Below, piece after piece: positions 1 to 6,945 of a DNA stretch of 16,109 nt. Position numbers and translations under genes: made by a program. The notes under the pieces were generated by a model. That model was not told where the DNA came from. It searched no databases and was given only the letters and a program-made list of their open reading frames with translations. Position 1 is the stretch's first letter, and every line of letters starts with the position of its first letter. Origin of the DNA: Saprospiraceae bacterium (GTDB lineage: Bacteria > Bacteroidota > Bacteroidia > Chitinophagales > Saprospiraceae); NCBI GenBank assembly GCA_027031145.1, contig JALVEG010000085.1, positions 1 to 16,109 of the forward strand, written 5' to 3'.

Positions 1-267
1 GGCAAATTTACCGGTGTCGCATTATTTTCATATTTAAGTGCTAAATTTAAAATAACAGAATTACCATCAGGAGTGAATTTTAAGCAAATTTTAGGTATTT
101 CTGCAATTGCCGGAGTTGGATTTACAATGTCTATTTTTATTGACAATCTGGCTTTCGAAGCAGATTTAATTAGTTTGAATTCCGCAAAAGTAGGGATAAT
201 CATAGGTTCATTGATCTCAGGATTGATCGGGTACATCATTTTAAGATTGTCAAAGAATGGATCATAA
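1..267 (+). CDS. nhaA: Na+/H+ antiporter NhaA, C-terminal end (partial at window edge)
   Basis: An open frame enters from the left edge and stops with TAA at 265-267. The visible 88 residues match the end of NhaA, the inner-membrane antiporter that expels Na+ in exchange for protons. They begin with GKFTGVALFSYLSAKF, continue with LPSGVNFKQILGISAIAGVGFTMSIFIDNLAF, given here in pieces (LPSGVNFKQILG, then GVGFTMSIFIDNLAF), and end in a last hydrophobic helix, IIIGSLISGLIGYIILRL. The GxGFTMSxFIxxLAF block is a family hallmark of the penultimate helix. The GTG at 73 is internal and is not the start. The catalytic aspartates lie upstream of the window, so activity cannot be judged. The MscS gene follows 19 nt later on the same strand, so the two may be cotranscribed. 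Confidence 0.92.
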   Translation, partial: GKFTGVALFSYLSAKFKITELPSGVNFKQILGISAIAGVGFTMSIFIDNLAFEADLISLNSAKVGIIIGSLISGLIGYIILRLSKNGS

Positions 268-286
268 AAAATTTTAATATATCAAT

Positions 287-1123
287 ATGGAAATCATCAA
301 TAATTTTCTTGAATTTGAACTATTTCATTTTAAAAATCATTCTTTAACGGTTTTTGAATTGATAAGTGTAATCGGAATATTTTTCATAACAAAACTAATA
401 TTGTGGTTAATCAGCAAAACTTTATTTCGCAAAACCAGGCTTAATAAACTTGACAAAGGTTCTTCTTTTGCATTGTTTCAACTTATAAAATATATAATTT
501 GGATCCTTGCAATTGCTTTAATGCTGGAAGCCATAGGAATAAAAGTAACTTTGTTGATAGCAGGATCAGCAGCATTGCTTGTTGGAATCGGACTTGGCTT
601 ACAGCAGATATTTAACGATATTTTATCGGGAATTATACTGTTATTTGAACAATCTGTAAAAGTTGGTGATATATTGGAAATAGATGGAGATAAAATAATC
701 ATACAGGAAATTGGATTGAGAACCTCTAAAGGGATGAACGTCAGGCAAATTATTGTTATCATTCCAAATTCACAGATCACCTCGAACAAAGTAATTAACT
801 GGAGTCATCAAACACAAAATACATTATTTAGTATCGATGTAGGTGTAGATTACAAAAGTGATGTTGATTTGGTTATTGATATTTTGGAACAAAGTGTTCT
901 GGAACATCCTGAAGTAAAAAAAAGCGATCTTTTGGAAGCACGTTTAACAGGATTTGGTAATTCTTCATTGGATTTTCAAATCCTGTTTTTCAGTGAAAAT
1001 GTATTCTATATCGAAAAAGTTAAAAGCGATATTAGAAAAATAATACGGAGAAAGTTCATTGAGAATAATATAAATATTCCTTTTCCTCAACTGGATCTTC
1101 ATTTAAAATCCAAAGTGGATTAA
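287..1123 (+). CDS. Small mechanosensitive channel, MscS family
   Basis: A 278-residue protein of typical MscS length. MscS channels open under membrane tension and release solutes during hypo-osmotic shock. Two hydrophobic helices (about residues 22-42 and 62-84) precede the pore-lining region at about 89-122, whose AGSAALLVGIGLGLQQIFND has the glycine/alanine packing of MscS TM3. The beta domain follows, with VKVGDILEIDG and the conserved IIPNSQITSNKVINWSH. The C-terminal part is the mixed alpha/beta vestibule domain. The ATG at 287 is the first good start after the nhaA stop. The glutamine amidotransferase gene starts 32 nt downstream. With nhaA upstream, the pair looks like an ion- and osmo-balance cluster. 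Which MscS subfamily it belongs to cannot be settled by eye. Confidence 0.9.
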   Translation: MEIINNFLEFELFHFKNHSLTVFELISVIGIFFITKLILWLISKTLFRKTRLNKLDKGSSFALFQLIKYIIWILAIALMLEAIGIKVTLLIAGSAALLVGIGLGLQQIFNDILSGIILLFEQSVKVGDILEIDGDKIIIQEIGLRTSKGMNVRQIIVIIPNSQITSNKVINWSHQTQNTLFSIDVGVDYKSDVDLVIDILEQSVLEHPEVKKSDLLEARLTGFGNSSLDFQILFFSENVFYIEKVKSDIRKIIRRKFIENNINIPFPQLDLHLKSKVD

Positions 1124-1155
1124 TATATTTATCCTGAACAGCAATTTTCAAATTT

Positions 1156-1863
1156 ATGAAAAACGAAATACTCATAATCAAAAATATAACCCGTGAAGGT
1201 CCTGGACTTCTGGAACCGGAACTTAAAGAAAAAAGTATTGGATATACCATTGTGGAACTTAGTAAAGGACAAATCCTGCCTTCATTTGAAGATTATAAAG
1301 CTGTTGTGGTTCTCGGAGGGCCTGAAAGTGCCAATGACAAAACAGACAAGATAAAAAATGAAATAGATTTTGTCAGTAAAGTGATCAATGCAAATATACC
1401 GTATCTCGGTATTTGTCTTGGAATGCAAATTCTGGTCAAGGCTGCAGGAGGAAAAGTTGTAAATTGCCCTGTAAAAGAAGTTGGGTTCACAGATCCTAAT
1501 GGCAATAATTATTCAATAGAACTTACGGACGAAGGCATAAAAGATCCCTTGTTCAAGGACATGGACAAAAGCTTTAATGTTTTTCACCTTCACGGAGAAA
1601 CAGTTGAACTACCGGATAATATGACCCGGTTGGCAGAAAGTAAATATTGCAAGAACCAAATCGTTAAAACCGGTTCAAATGCTTACGGCATTCAGTGTCA
1701 CTTTGAACTTACTCCTGAAATGCTTGGCATCTGGATAGATGAAGATCCCGATCTAATGCAAATTGATAAAAATCAACTTAAAACCGACTTTAAGGCAATT
1801 CAGGATAAGTACGCAAAAACAGGTCAACAATTATTTAGAAATTTTTTATCACTGGTTTCTTAA
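1156..1863 (+). CDS. Class I glutamine amidotransferase domain protein (stand-alone)
   Basis: A 235-residue protein made of one class I (triad) glutamine amidotransferase domain, which would release ammonia from glutamine. The oxyanion strand VVLGGPESAN lies at 50-60. The nucleophile is Cys87 in GICLGMQ. The other two triad members are His182 and Glu184 in GIQCHFELTPE, a variant of the usual FHPE. HLHGETVELP at about 144-153 matches the conserved W/H-HGD block. No synthetase domain is fused and no acceptor enzyme is adjacent, so the ammonia acceptor is unknown. It belongs with the stand-alone 'GMP synthase-like' amidotransferases, some of which hydrolyse gamma-glutamyl compounds. It is not GuaA, which is encoded separately at 6902-8434. 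It is probably cotranscribed with the MscS gene 32 nt upstream. Confidence 0.85.
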   Translation: MKNEILIIKNITREGPGLLEPELKEKSIGYTIVELSKGQILPSFEDYKAVVVLGGPESANDKTDKIKNEIDFVSKVINANIPYLGICLGMQILVKAAGGKVVNCPVKEVGFTDPNGNNYSIELTDEGIKDPLFKDMDKSFNVFHLHGETVELPDNMTRLAESKYCKNQIVKTGSNAYGIQCHFELTPEMLGIWIDEDPDLMQIDKNQLKTDFKAIQDKYAKTGQQLFRNFLSLVS

Positions 1864-1904
1864 AAAACAAATAATAAAACTTTATATTTATTCTTTCAAT
1901 TAAA

Positions 1905-1922
1905 ATGATTCTACCTGAATAA
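1905..1922 (+). repeat. Dispersed repeat, copy A: mini-ORF MILPE
   Basis: This copy reads ATG ATT CTA CCT GAA TAA (Met-Ile-Leu-Pro-Glu-stop) and is preceded by TAAA. It lies 41 nt after the amidotransferase stop and 25 nt before the methyltransferase start at 1948. It is one of four related copies; the others are at 3319-3336, 9426-9443 and 9644-9661, all on the minus strand. Similarity to the 9644 copy continues downstream as TAAGTAA. Translation of the mini-ORF is inference. Confidence 0.6.
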
Positions 1923-1947
1923 TCAATAATTAAGTAAATAAAAAATT

Positions 1948-2469
1948 ATGATATTTAGACTCACAGTTTGGATCTTAATGCTTTTTGGAGGCATTATCGG
2001 AGGTTATTATCTCGATGGATTATTATTCCCAAATATTCACAGCAATATATTTTTTCATATTATCAGTTTCATCATCGGTGTTTTTATAATGCTTTTATTG
2101 ATCAGGATCAGCAAAAACACAGGAAGAACGCTGGCAAAATACGGTCGAAAAGGAGAATTGAAAAGAATGGAAACCAATGTTCTGGTAAAAGAAGGGATAT
2201 ATAAATACATGAGGCATCCCATGCATTTGGGATTATTCCTGTTTCCTGTAGCTTTTGCTTTTTTGTCTGGTTCACCGGCATTTATCCTTATTATCAGTCC
2301 GGTAGAGATCATTTTTATGCTGATAATGATAAAATTGCTTGAAGAACCTGAAGCCATCGGCAAATTCGGAGATGAATACAGGGAATATATGAAGCAGGTT
2401 CCGGGATTTTGTTTAAAAATAAAATGCTTAAAAGAATTATTGAAGAGTGTTCCAAAAGAAAGGGGATGA
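1948..2469 (+). CDS. Isoprenylcysteine/phospholipid methyltransferase-like membrane protein
   Basis: A 173-residue integral membrane protein with hydrophobic helices at about 5-25, 33-53, 92-108 and 110-131. The C-terminal signature of the ICMT/PEMT superfamily is present: YKYMRHPMHLG (about 86-95) and EEPEAIGKFGDEYREYMKQV (132-151) followed by PGF. In that family these residues bind S-adenosylmethionine and a membrane substrate. Bacterial members are usually annotated only as isoprenylcysteine carboxylmethyltransferase family proteins, and their acceptor is generally unknown, so the substrate here cannot be named. The ATG at 1948 follows an A-rich tract and leaves an 84-nt gap after the amidotransferase gene. 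That gap contains the MILPE repeat. Confidence 0.82.
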   Translation: MIFRLTVWILMLFGGIIGGYYLDGLLFPNIHSNIFFHIISFIIGVFIMLLLIRISKNTGRTLAKYGRKGELKRMETNVLVKEGIYKYMRHPMHLGLFLFPVAFAFLSGSPAFILIISPVEIIFMLIMIKLLEEPEAIGKFGDEYREYMKQVPGFCLKIKCLKELLKSVPKERG

Positions 2470-2528
2470 AATTAGATTCATAAATTAATTTACCATTCAA
2501 AATCAAAACTTAATAAGTTAATATTATC

Positions 2529-2563
2529 CATATTATATAAAAAAATATATGTTTTTATCGAAA
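2529..2563 (+). promoter_or_regulatory. 35-bp upstream element, copy 1 (shared with 10897-10931)
   Basis: This 35-bp AT-rich stretch runs from CATATTATAT through an A7 run to TATATGTTTTTATCGAAA. It is identical, base for base, to the minus-strand sequence upstream of the gene at 9717-10835. In both places exactly 61 nt separate its 3' end from the ATG. Allowing for the TTTG motif downstream, it would sit about 40-75 bp upstream of transcription start, where an activator site or UP-like element would be. The bound factor is unknown. Confidence 0.7.
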
Positions 2564-2591
2564 TCAGGTAAAATTTGTTATTATTTTTATA

Positions 2592-2599
2592 TATTTTTG
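2592..2599 (+). promoter_or_regulatory. Putative -7 promoter element TAnnTTTG
   Basis: TATTTTTG fits the Bacteroidota -7 consensus TAnnTTTG and lies 25 nt before the ATG at 2625. The only upstream TTTG (2574-2577) is spaced 14 nt away, which is short, so the -33 element is doubtful. The stretch just after it (GTGATATAAACAAAAAG) aligns with GTATTATAATCAAAAAC at the matching place upstream of the 9717-10835 gene. Confidence 0.45.
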
Positions 2600-2624
2600 T
2601 GATATAAACAAAAAGAAAATACAA

Positions 2625-3341
2625 ATGAAAAAAATTGAAAAGCTTTTAGTTATATCTCCTTTTGTCATATTAATATTTTTAATGACGGGTTGTACTCCCC
2701 AATACATTCCAAATACTTTAAATGTTCCAATGTTGAAAAACAAGGGTGAGTTTCAAGCTTCAGTGAATACAGGAGGATTTATTTTTTTTGATCCGCAATT
2801 CGCTTATGCCTTAACAGATAATGTCGGTTTGATGTTGAATACAAGTTTTCAAAACACCAAAGGTAAGATGGGTGATTATCATAAGCATATTTTGGGAGAA
2901 GCAGGAATAGGCTATTTTAATAACATAGGAAAATATTTTAATTTTGAAGTATATACCGGTTATGGTTATAACAAGATAAAAACTCAAAAAACCATATATT
3001 TAGGTGGTTATGAGACCTATTATTCAAATACGAATACCGACAGAATCTTTCTTCAACCAAACATAGGATTTTCTTATGGTATCTTAGAATACAATCTGTC
3101 AGGCAGACTCACTTACAATTTTATACATGACCTGTATAACGAAAAAGAATTGCAAGCTTTGTTTTTAGATCCTGCCGTAACATTAAAACTAGGCAAAAAC
3201 CCATTTAAGGTTTCCTTACAAGGAGGATTTTCCCTGCCGTTATATCAAAGTGATATTATTGAGTATCAACTTTTTATTGTAGCAATCGGACTCCATTACA
3301 ATATTTCCAAAAAGGCGTCTACTCAGGTAAAATCATTTTGA
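2625..3341 (+). CDS. Putative outer-membrane lipoprotein, beta-barrel character
   Basis: A 238-residue protein beginning with a lipoprotein signal: basic MKKIEK, a hydrophobic core, then the lipobox LMTGC with Cys23 as the lipidation site. The mature part alternates polar and hydrophobic residues with many aromatics and glycines, for example GEFQASVNTGGFIFFDPQFA, YFNFEVYTGYGYNKIK and LFIVAIGLHYNISKKA. This is the pattern of antiparallel outer-membrane beta strands. No enzyme motif is visible and I do not recognise a named family. It has its own upstream region containing the 35-bp element shared with the 9717-10835 gene, so the two may be coregulated. Its 3' end overlaps a minus-strand MILPE repeat (3319-3336), so the last residues (ASTQVKSF) may derive from that repeat. 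It converges on trmH. Confidence 0.75.
   Translation: MKKIEKLLVISPFVILIFLMTGCTPQYIPNTLNVPMLKNKGEFQASVNTGGFIFFDPQFAYALTDNVGLMLNTSFQNTKGKMGDYHKHILGEAGIGYFNNIGKYFNFEVYTGYGYNKIKTQKTIYLGGYETYYSNTNTDRIFLQPNIGFSYGILEYNLSGRLTYNFIHDLYNEKELQALFLDPAVTLKLGKNPFKVSLQGGFSLPLYQSDIIEYQLFIVAIGLHYNISKKASTQVKSF
3319..3336 (-). repeat. Dispersed repeat, copy B: mini-ORF MILPE
   Basis: On the minus strand this reads ATG ATT TTA CCT GAG TAG (Met-Ile-Leu-Pro-Glu-stop) and is preceded by CAAA. It starts 68 nt after the trmH stop on the same strand and overlaps the 3' end of the plus-strand lipoprotein gene. Compared with copy A it differs at Leu (TTA for CTA), Glu (GAG for GAA) and stop (TAG for TAA), all synonymous. 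Confidence 0.6.
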
Positions 3342-3404
3342 CTGAAAAAATCCCTGATGGATACCGGAATTGACAAATGACACATATTTAGCAAAGTATT
3401 AATA

Positions 3405-4037
3405 TCAACGTTCCTTCATCAATCTGCCTTTATATTTTTCATTGTGCCTGTTGATATAATCTTCCAATAATGATGTTTTTTCTTCAGGAGTCATTGTCGG
3501 ATTATCCCGGTAGAAATTTTTCGATTCTCTCTGCCTGTATGCTTCATACAAGGTAACAGCAACAGCAACGGAAATATTCAGGCTCTGTACCATCCCAACC
3601 TGAGGAATTATAAAATTCCCGTCAAGATGTTTCATAACTTCATCGGATATCCCTGCATGTTCATTGCCAAAAACCAATGCAACTGACTGTGTCATATCAA
3701 GATCATACATAGATACCGCATCAGAATTAAGATGAGTACCGTAAATTAGTTTATATTTTTCTCTGATATCTTTAATGCACTTTTCAACATCGGTATAATA
3801 AAAGGTATCTATCCACTTGCGCGCACTTGCAGCAGATTTTTTACCCAATACCAGATTATTTTTATCAATGGTATCATCTGTATTCAAAACATATATTTCC
3901 TTAATACCGACAGAATCACAGGTACGCAGCACGGCACCGATATTGTGTGGATCATGTACATTGTTCAAGACGACAGTAAGGTCTCCCTGTCTTTTGTCAG
4001 ATACATCTTTTATTTTATTATATCTTTCTTCTTTCAT
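3405..4037 (-). CDS. trmH: tRNA (guanosine-2'-O-)-methyltransferase TrmH
   Basis: A 210-residue SPOUT-class methyltransferase, close to the length of short TrmH enzymes (E. coli about 229). TrmH methylates the ribose of G18 in the D-loop of tRNA using S-adenosylmethionine. All three SpoU motifs are present: motif 1 HNIGAVLRTCD (31-41) with Arg39, the usual catalytic arginine; motif 2 LVFGNEHAGIS (121-131); and motif 3 IPQVGMVQSLNISVAVAV (144-161), which forms the knotted cofactor site. The N-terminus (RYNKIKDVSDKRQGDLTVVL) aligns well with the TrmH pattern RY..I...L..RQ.DLTV, and this favours TrmH over RlmB. The start at 4037 gives a full N-terminus. It is 164 nt downstream of the aldehyde dehydrogenase gene, so it may be read through from that operon or have its own promoter, which I could not identify. 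Confidence 0.88.
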   Translation of the reverse strand: MKEERYNKIKDVSDKRQGDLTVVLNNVHDPHNIGAVLRTCDSVGIKEIYVLNTDDTIDKNNLVLGKKSAASARKWIDTFYYTDVEKCIKDIREKYKLIYGTHLNSDAVSMYDLDMTQSVALVFGNEHAGISDEVMKHLDGNFIIPQVGMVQSLNISVAVAVTLYEAYRQRESKNFYRDNPTMTPEEKTSLLEDYINRHNEKYKGRLMKER

Positions 4038-4201
4038 AGTTTTAAAAGTATATCAGAATTCCCATGATTCTCAAAATCTAAATTCTAAGACTTAAAAATG
4101 TATTTCTCATCTTTTTTTACTGTTTTCAAATCAATCCGGCTTCAAAATCACTCCTTTCAGTCATGCTTTTGAGTCCTAAGTTTTCCAGTAACCAATACCC
4201 C

Positions 4202-5563
4202 CTATTCTACCACCACAGCTTTAACATTCACAAATTCTTTTATTCCTTCTTCGGACATTTCCCTGCCATATCCTGATTGTTTTGTTCCACCAAATGGTAT
4301 TCGCGGATCAGAAGCAACCATTTTATTTATAGACACATTTCCAACTTCCAGTTTTCCTGCCAGCAACTCAGCACTTGCAATATCTTGACTCCATATTGAT
4401 GCTGCAAGACCGTATTTACTCATATTTGCCATTTTCAGCAACTCGTTTTCATCGTCATATTTGATAATAACAGCCACGGGACCGAAAACCTCTTCATCAA
4501 AATCATAGCTTACCGTACTATCCATCTCCAAAATAATGGGAGCACAACTATTGCCTCTGAATTCACCTCCCTTATATGCCAAAGCAGCTCCAAGGGATTG
4601 AATTGTTTCTATTTGTTCAAAAAGATTTTCTTTCAGATCAGGTCGTGCCAGACAGGTAATATCCGTATCGGATTCCATCGGATCCCCAATTTTAAGCTGA
4701 GATACACTTTGTATTAATTTTTCTTTGACGATATCATAAATATCAGCTTGAACAAACATTCTTTTAGCAGCTATACATATTTGCCCGTTATTACTCATCC
4801 TTGCTATTACAAACTGGTCTATTGCTTTATCGATATCAGCATCTTTGCACAAAATAAAAGGATCATTGCCTCCCAGTTCCAATACAGACCTTTTTATATT
4901 TTTTCCTGCAATGGCTCCAACACTCTTTCCTGCTCTGTCACTTCCTGTAAGAGATACCCCCTGAACAAATCTGTGTTCAAGCACTTTTTCCACCTGAGGA
5001 ATATCTATAAAGAGATTTTGAAATGCACCTTTGAACCCAAGTATTTCTTCAAATGTTTTTTCTATTTCCAACGCACACAAAGGAACATTGGGCGCATGTT
5101 TTAAAAATACTGTATTTCCTGCAAGCATTGTCGGAATTGCAAATCTGTACACCTGCCAGAATGGATAATTCCAAGGCATAATACCTAATATTCCACCAAG
5201 AGGATCATATCTCAAATATGATTTACTATATCCTGCTTCAATAAATTTGGGTTTAAGAAAATTAGCAGCATTTTCCACATAATAATCAATAAGCCATGCT
5301 ACTTTATTCACCTCACCTATGGATTCTTTCAGGGGTTTTCCCATTTCAGAAGTGATTATCTTAGCATATTTTTCATCATTATCTCTAAGTAACTTAGAAA
5401 CACCTTTGATTTTATCAACTCTTTCTTCAACAGATATCCGGCTCCAAGAGTCATAGTATACACTCCTTGATAGATCGATTTTCTCATATAATTCTTCATC
5501 CGGAATAAACGGAAACTTTTCAATTACTTCCCCTGTAAAAGGATTTGATGAAATAAAAGCCAT
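4202..5563 (-). CDS. NAD(P)-dependent aldehyde dehydrogenase, succinate-semialdehyde type (YneI/Sad-like)
   Basis: A 453-residue aldehyde dehydrogenase. Active-site residues are in place: Asn132 in MPWNYPFWQ, Lys155 in FLKHAPN, the general base Glu229 in LELGGNDPF and the nucleophile Cys263 in NNGQICIAAKR. The short N-terminus (NPFTGE), the QIC-x-AAKR context of the nucleophile, and the C-terminal DPRIPFGGTKQSGYGREMSE resemble E. coli YneI/Sad and the GabD1 group, which oxidise succinate semialdehyde to succinate. The exact substrate is inferred. Its ATG overlaps the stop of the upstream lipoprotein gene in a TAATG, so translation is very likely coupled. It is the fourth gene of the exchanger-guaA-lipoprotein run. 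Why a cytosolic dehydrogenase sits there is unclear. No terminator is visible in the 164 nt after it. Confidence 0.85.
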   Translation of the reverse strand: MAFISSNPFTGEVIEKFPFIPDEELYEKIDLSRSVYYDSWSRISVEERVDKIKGVSKLLRDNDEKYAKIITSEMGKPLKESIGEVNKVAWLIDYYVENAANFLKPKFIEAGYSKSYLRYDPLGGILGIMPWNYPFWQVYRFAIPTMLAGNTVFLKHAPNVPLCALEIEKTFEEILGFKGAFQNLFIDIPQVEKVLEHRFVQGVSLTGSDRAGKSVGAIAGKNIKRSVLELGGNDPFILCKDADIDKAIDQFVIARMSNNGQICIAAKRMFVQADIYDIVKEKLIQSVSQLKIGDPMESDTDITCLARPDLKENLFEQIETIQSLGAALAYKGGEFRGNSCAPIILEMDSTVSYDFDEEVFGPVAVIIKYDDENELLKMANMSKYGLAASIWSQDIASAELLAGKLEVGNVSINKMVASDPRIPFGGTKQSGYGREMSEEGIKEFVNVKAVVVE

Positions 5564-6945
5564 TATTTTATTTTTTCAAATTTATTAAATTTAAATCCTA
5601 CTATAAAAAGATCCGTATTTTCAAAATAATTGATCTTATCCAGGTTTTCCTTTTTGATATCTTCTTCTTTTACATTCCTCAACAGATTTATGGAATTTAC
5701 CAATAAATCATTTTTTTGATTTTCAATAAAATATTGAAATTTAGTTCCGTATTTCATCATATTTTCTCCTACAAACATCATCATGTCATATCCGTCAAAT
5801 GCTTCATCCAAAGGAAAAACATTAAATCTTTTGTAATAATCATATTTGAATTTCCTGATCTTACGATCATTATCATCAAGATATCTTGGAGATGCTACCC
5901 TGATATTTAATCTCTTGAAAAAATTGTATCCTACTTTATTAGATTTCAATAAAATAGGCATACCGTAAACATATACTTTTTTTTCTCCTTTTTCTATATT
6001 CAGCTTTCGCAAACAGGAATAGATAAAACTTTCATCTTTATACGACCAGTTAGGAATAATAAAAACTTTCTCTTTGTAATTTTTTTCATAAAAAATATCA
6101 TCAAAAATCTTTCCTTCATGCTCCAGAGAATCTTTGTTTACAATCAATATGTTATAATCTTCTGCATTCTCATTATTCAGTTTATGTATCTCATTTATCT
6201 TTTTAATTCTGGCTTTATCCTTGTATATATCTCTTCCTACTACATAAACATTTCCGGGATTAAAATTCCTATCAACATTTTGGACCAAAGCCTCAAAATG
6301 ATTTTCCAGTGAAGGTTTCAGCTGAATATAATAGGGATTATTATTCCCAATCGAACTATATGATTTCCATGGAGAAACAACATCTATTTCTTTTCTCTTA
6401 CCGTAATTAGCAATACTTTTTAGTTGTGATTTATCATATGGTCCAATTATTATATCAGGTGGATCCTGATTCATTTTTGATTTAATCATGGAAATCCTGT
6501 CATTTTTCACAGGAGCATCAAATACATTAACAGTGAAATTGGCTCCTTCCTTTTCAAGCTTTTTAAGTGCCATTAAAACACCGCTGTAATAGTGCAAGAA
6601 TCTGTTTGTCCTGCTTTTCTCAAGAGCAAAAATATCATCGAAATGCTTATTTGCAGCAAAAGGAATCAAAAGGTCTATGGTATAACTATTCTTTATGACA
6701 GTACCGTGCAAATCGACCTTATCTTTTTCATGATTATCCTCCGGCCATTGAAGAGTGTCGACTTTATTGTCGTTCTTGTTATTGACTTTATCTTTATGAG
6801 CAGGAGGTCTTCTCTTTGTATGTCTTGATCTTTTCTTTGAACTACCTGAAAAAATTCCACAGGAAGAAAAGAAAAAAATGGCTATTAAAACAAAAATTAT
6901 CTTATTCCCATTCAATAGTTGACGGTGGTTTTGTACTGATATCAT
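5563..6945 (-). CDS. Lipoprotein with periplasmic-binding-protein type 1 fold
   Basis: A 460-residue protein with a lipoprotein signal (KIIFVLIAIFFFSSC, Cys29). A very basic linker follows (SSKKRSRHTKRR and onwards to about residue 55), and then a domain resembling type 1 periplasmic binding proteins from about residue 68. Supporting segments are IDLLIPFAANKHFDDI, DIIIGPYDKSQLKSIANYG, NVYVVGRDIYKDKARI and the C-terminal EAFDGYDMMMFVGENMMKYG. This resembles the lipoproteins that follow guaA in other Bacteroidota and are often annotated as substrate-binding or LysM proteins, but no LysM repeat is visible here. No ABC permease or ATPase is adjacent, so transport is doubtful. An LpoA-like envelope role is possible but unproven. 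The start lies 44 nt inside guaA; a TTG at 6915 could give a shorter n-region. Confidence 0.75.
   Translation of the reverse strand: MISVQNHRQLLNGNKIIFVLIAIFFFSSCGIFSGSSKKRSRHTKRRPPAHKDKVNNKNDNKVDTLQWPEDNHEKDKVDLHGTVIKNSYTIDLLIPFAANKHFDDIFALEKSRTNRFLHYYSGVLMALKKLEKEGANFTVNVFDAPVKNDRISMIKSKMNQDPPDIIIGPYDKSQLKSIANYGKRKEIDVVSPWKSYSSIGNNNPYYIQLKPSLENHFEALVQNVDRNFNPGNVYVVGRDIYKDKARIKKINEIHKLNNENAEDYNILIVNKDSLEHEGKIFDDIFYEKNYKEKVFIIPNWSYKDESFIYSCLRKLNIEKGEKKVYVYGMPILLKSNKVGYNFFKRLNIRVASPRYLDDNDRKIRKFKYDYYKRFNVFPLDEAFDGYDMMMFVGENMMKYGTKFQYFIENQKNDLLVNSINLLRNVKEEDIKKENLDKINYFENTDLFIVGFKFNKFEKIK

Noticed and set aside
2564..2580. TCAGGTAAAATTT after the first 35-bp element, as a fifth MILPE copy
   Set aside because: On the minus strand it gives TTTTACCTGATTT, which lacks both the ATG and the stop. 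Only about 11 nt match, so chance is sufficient.
3336..3404. Weak hairpin ATCC/GGAT with six Ts after trmH (minus strand) as a terminator
   Set aside because: The stem is only about 4 bp; I could not support it as a real terminator.
3596..3611. ACCTGAGGAAT shared by trmH and the dehydrogenase (near 4991), as a repeat
   Set aside because: Both encode Ile-Pro-Gln-Val on the minus strand; this is a coding coincidence.
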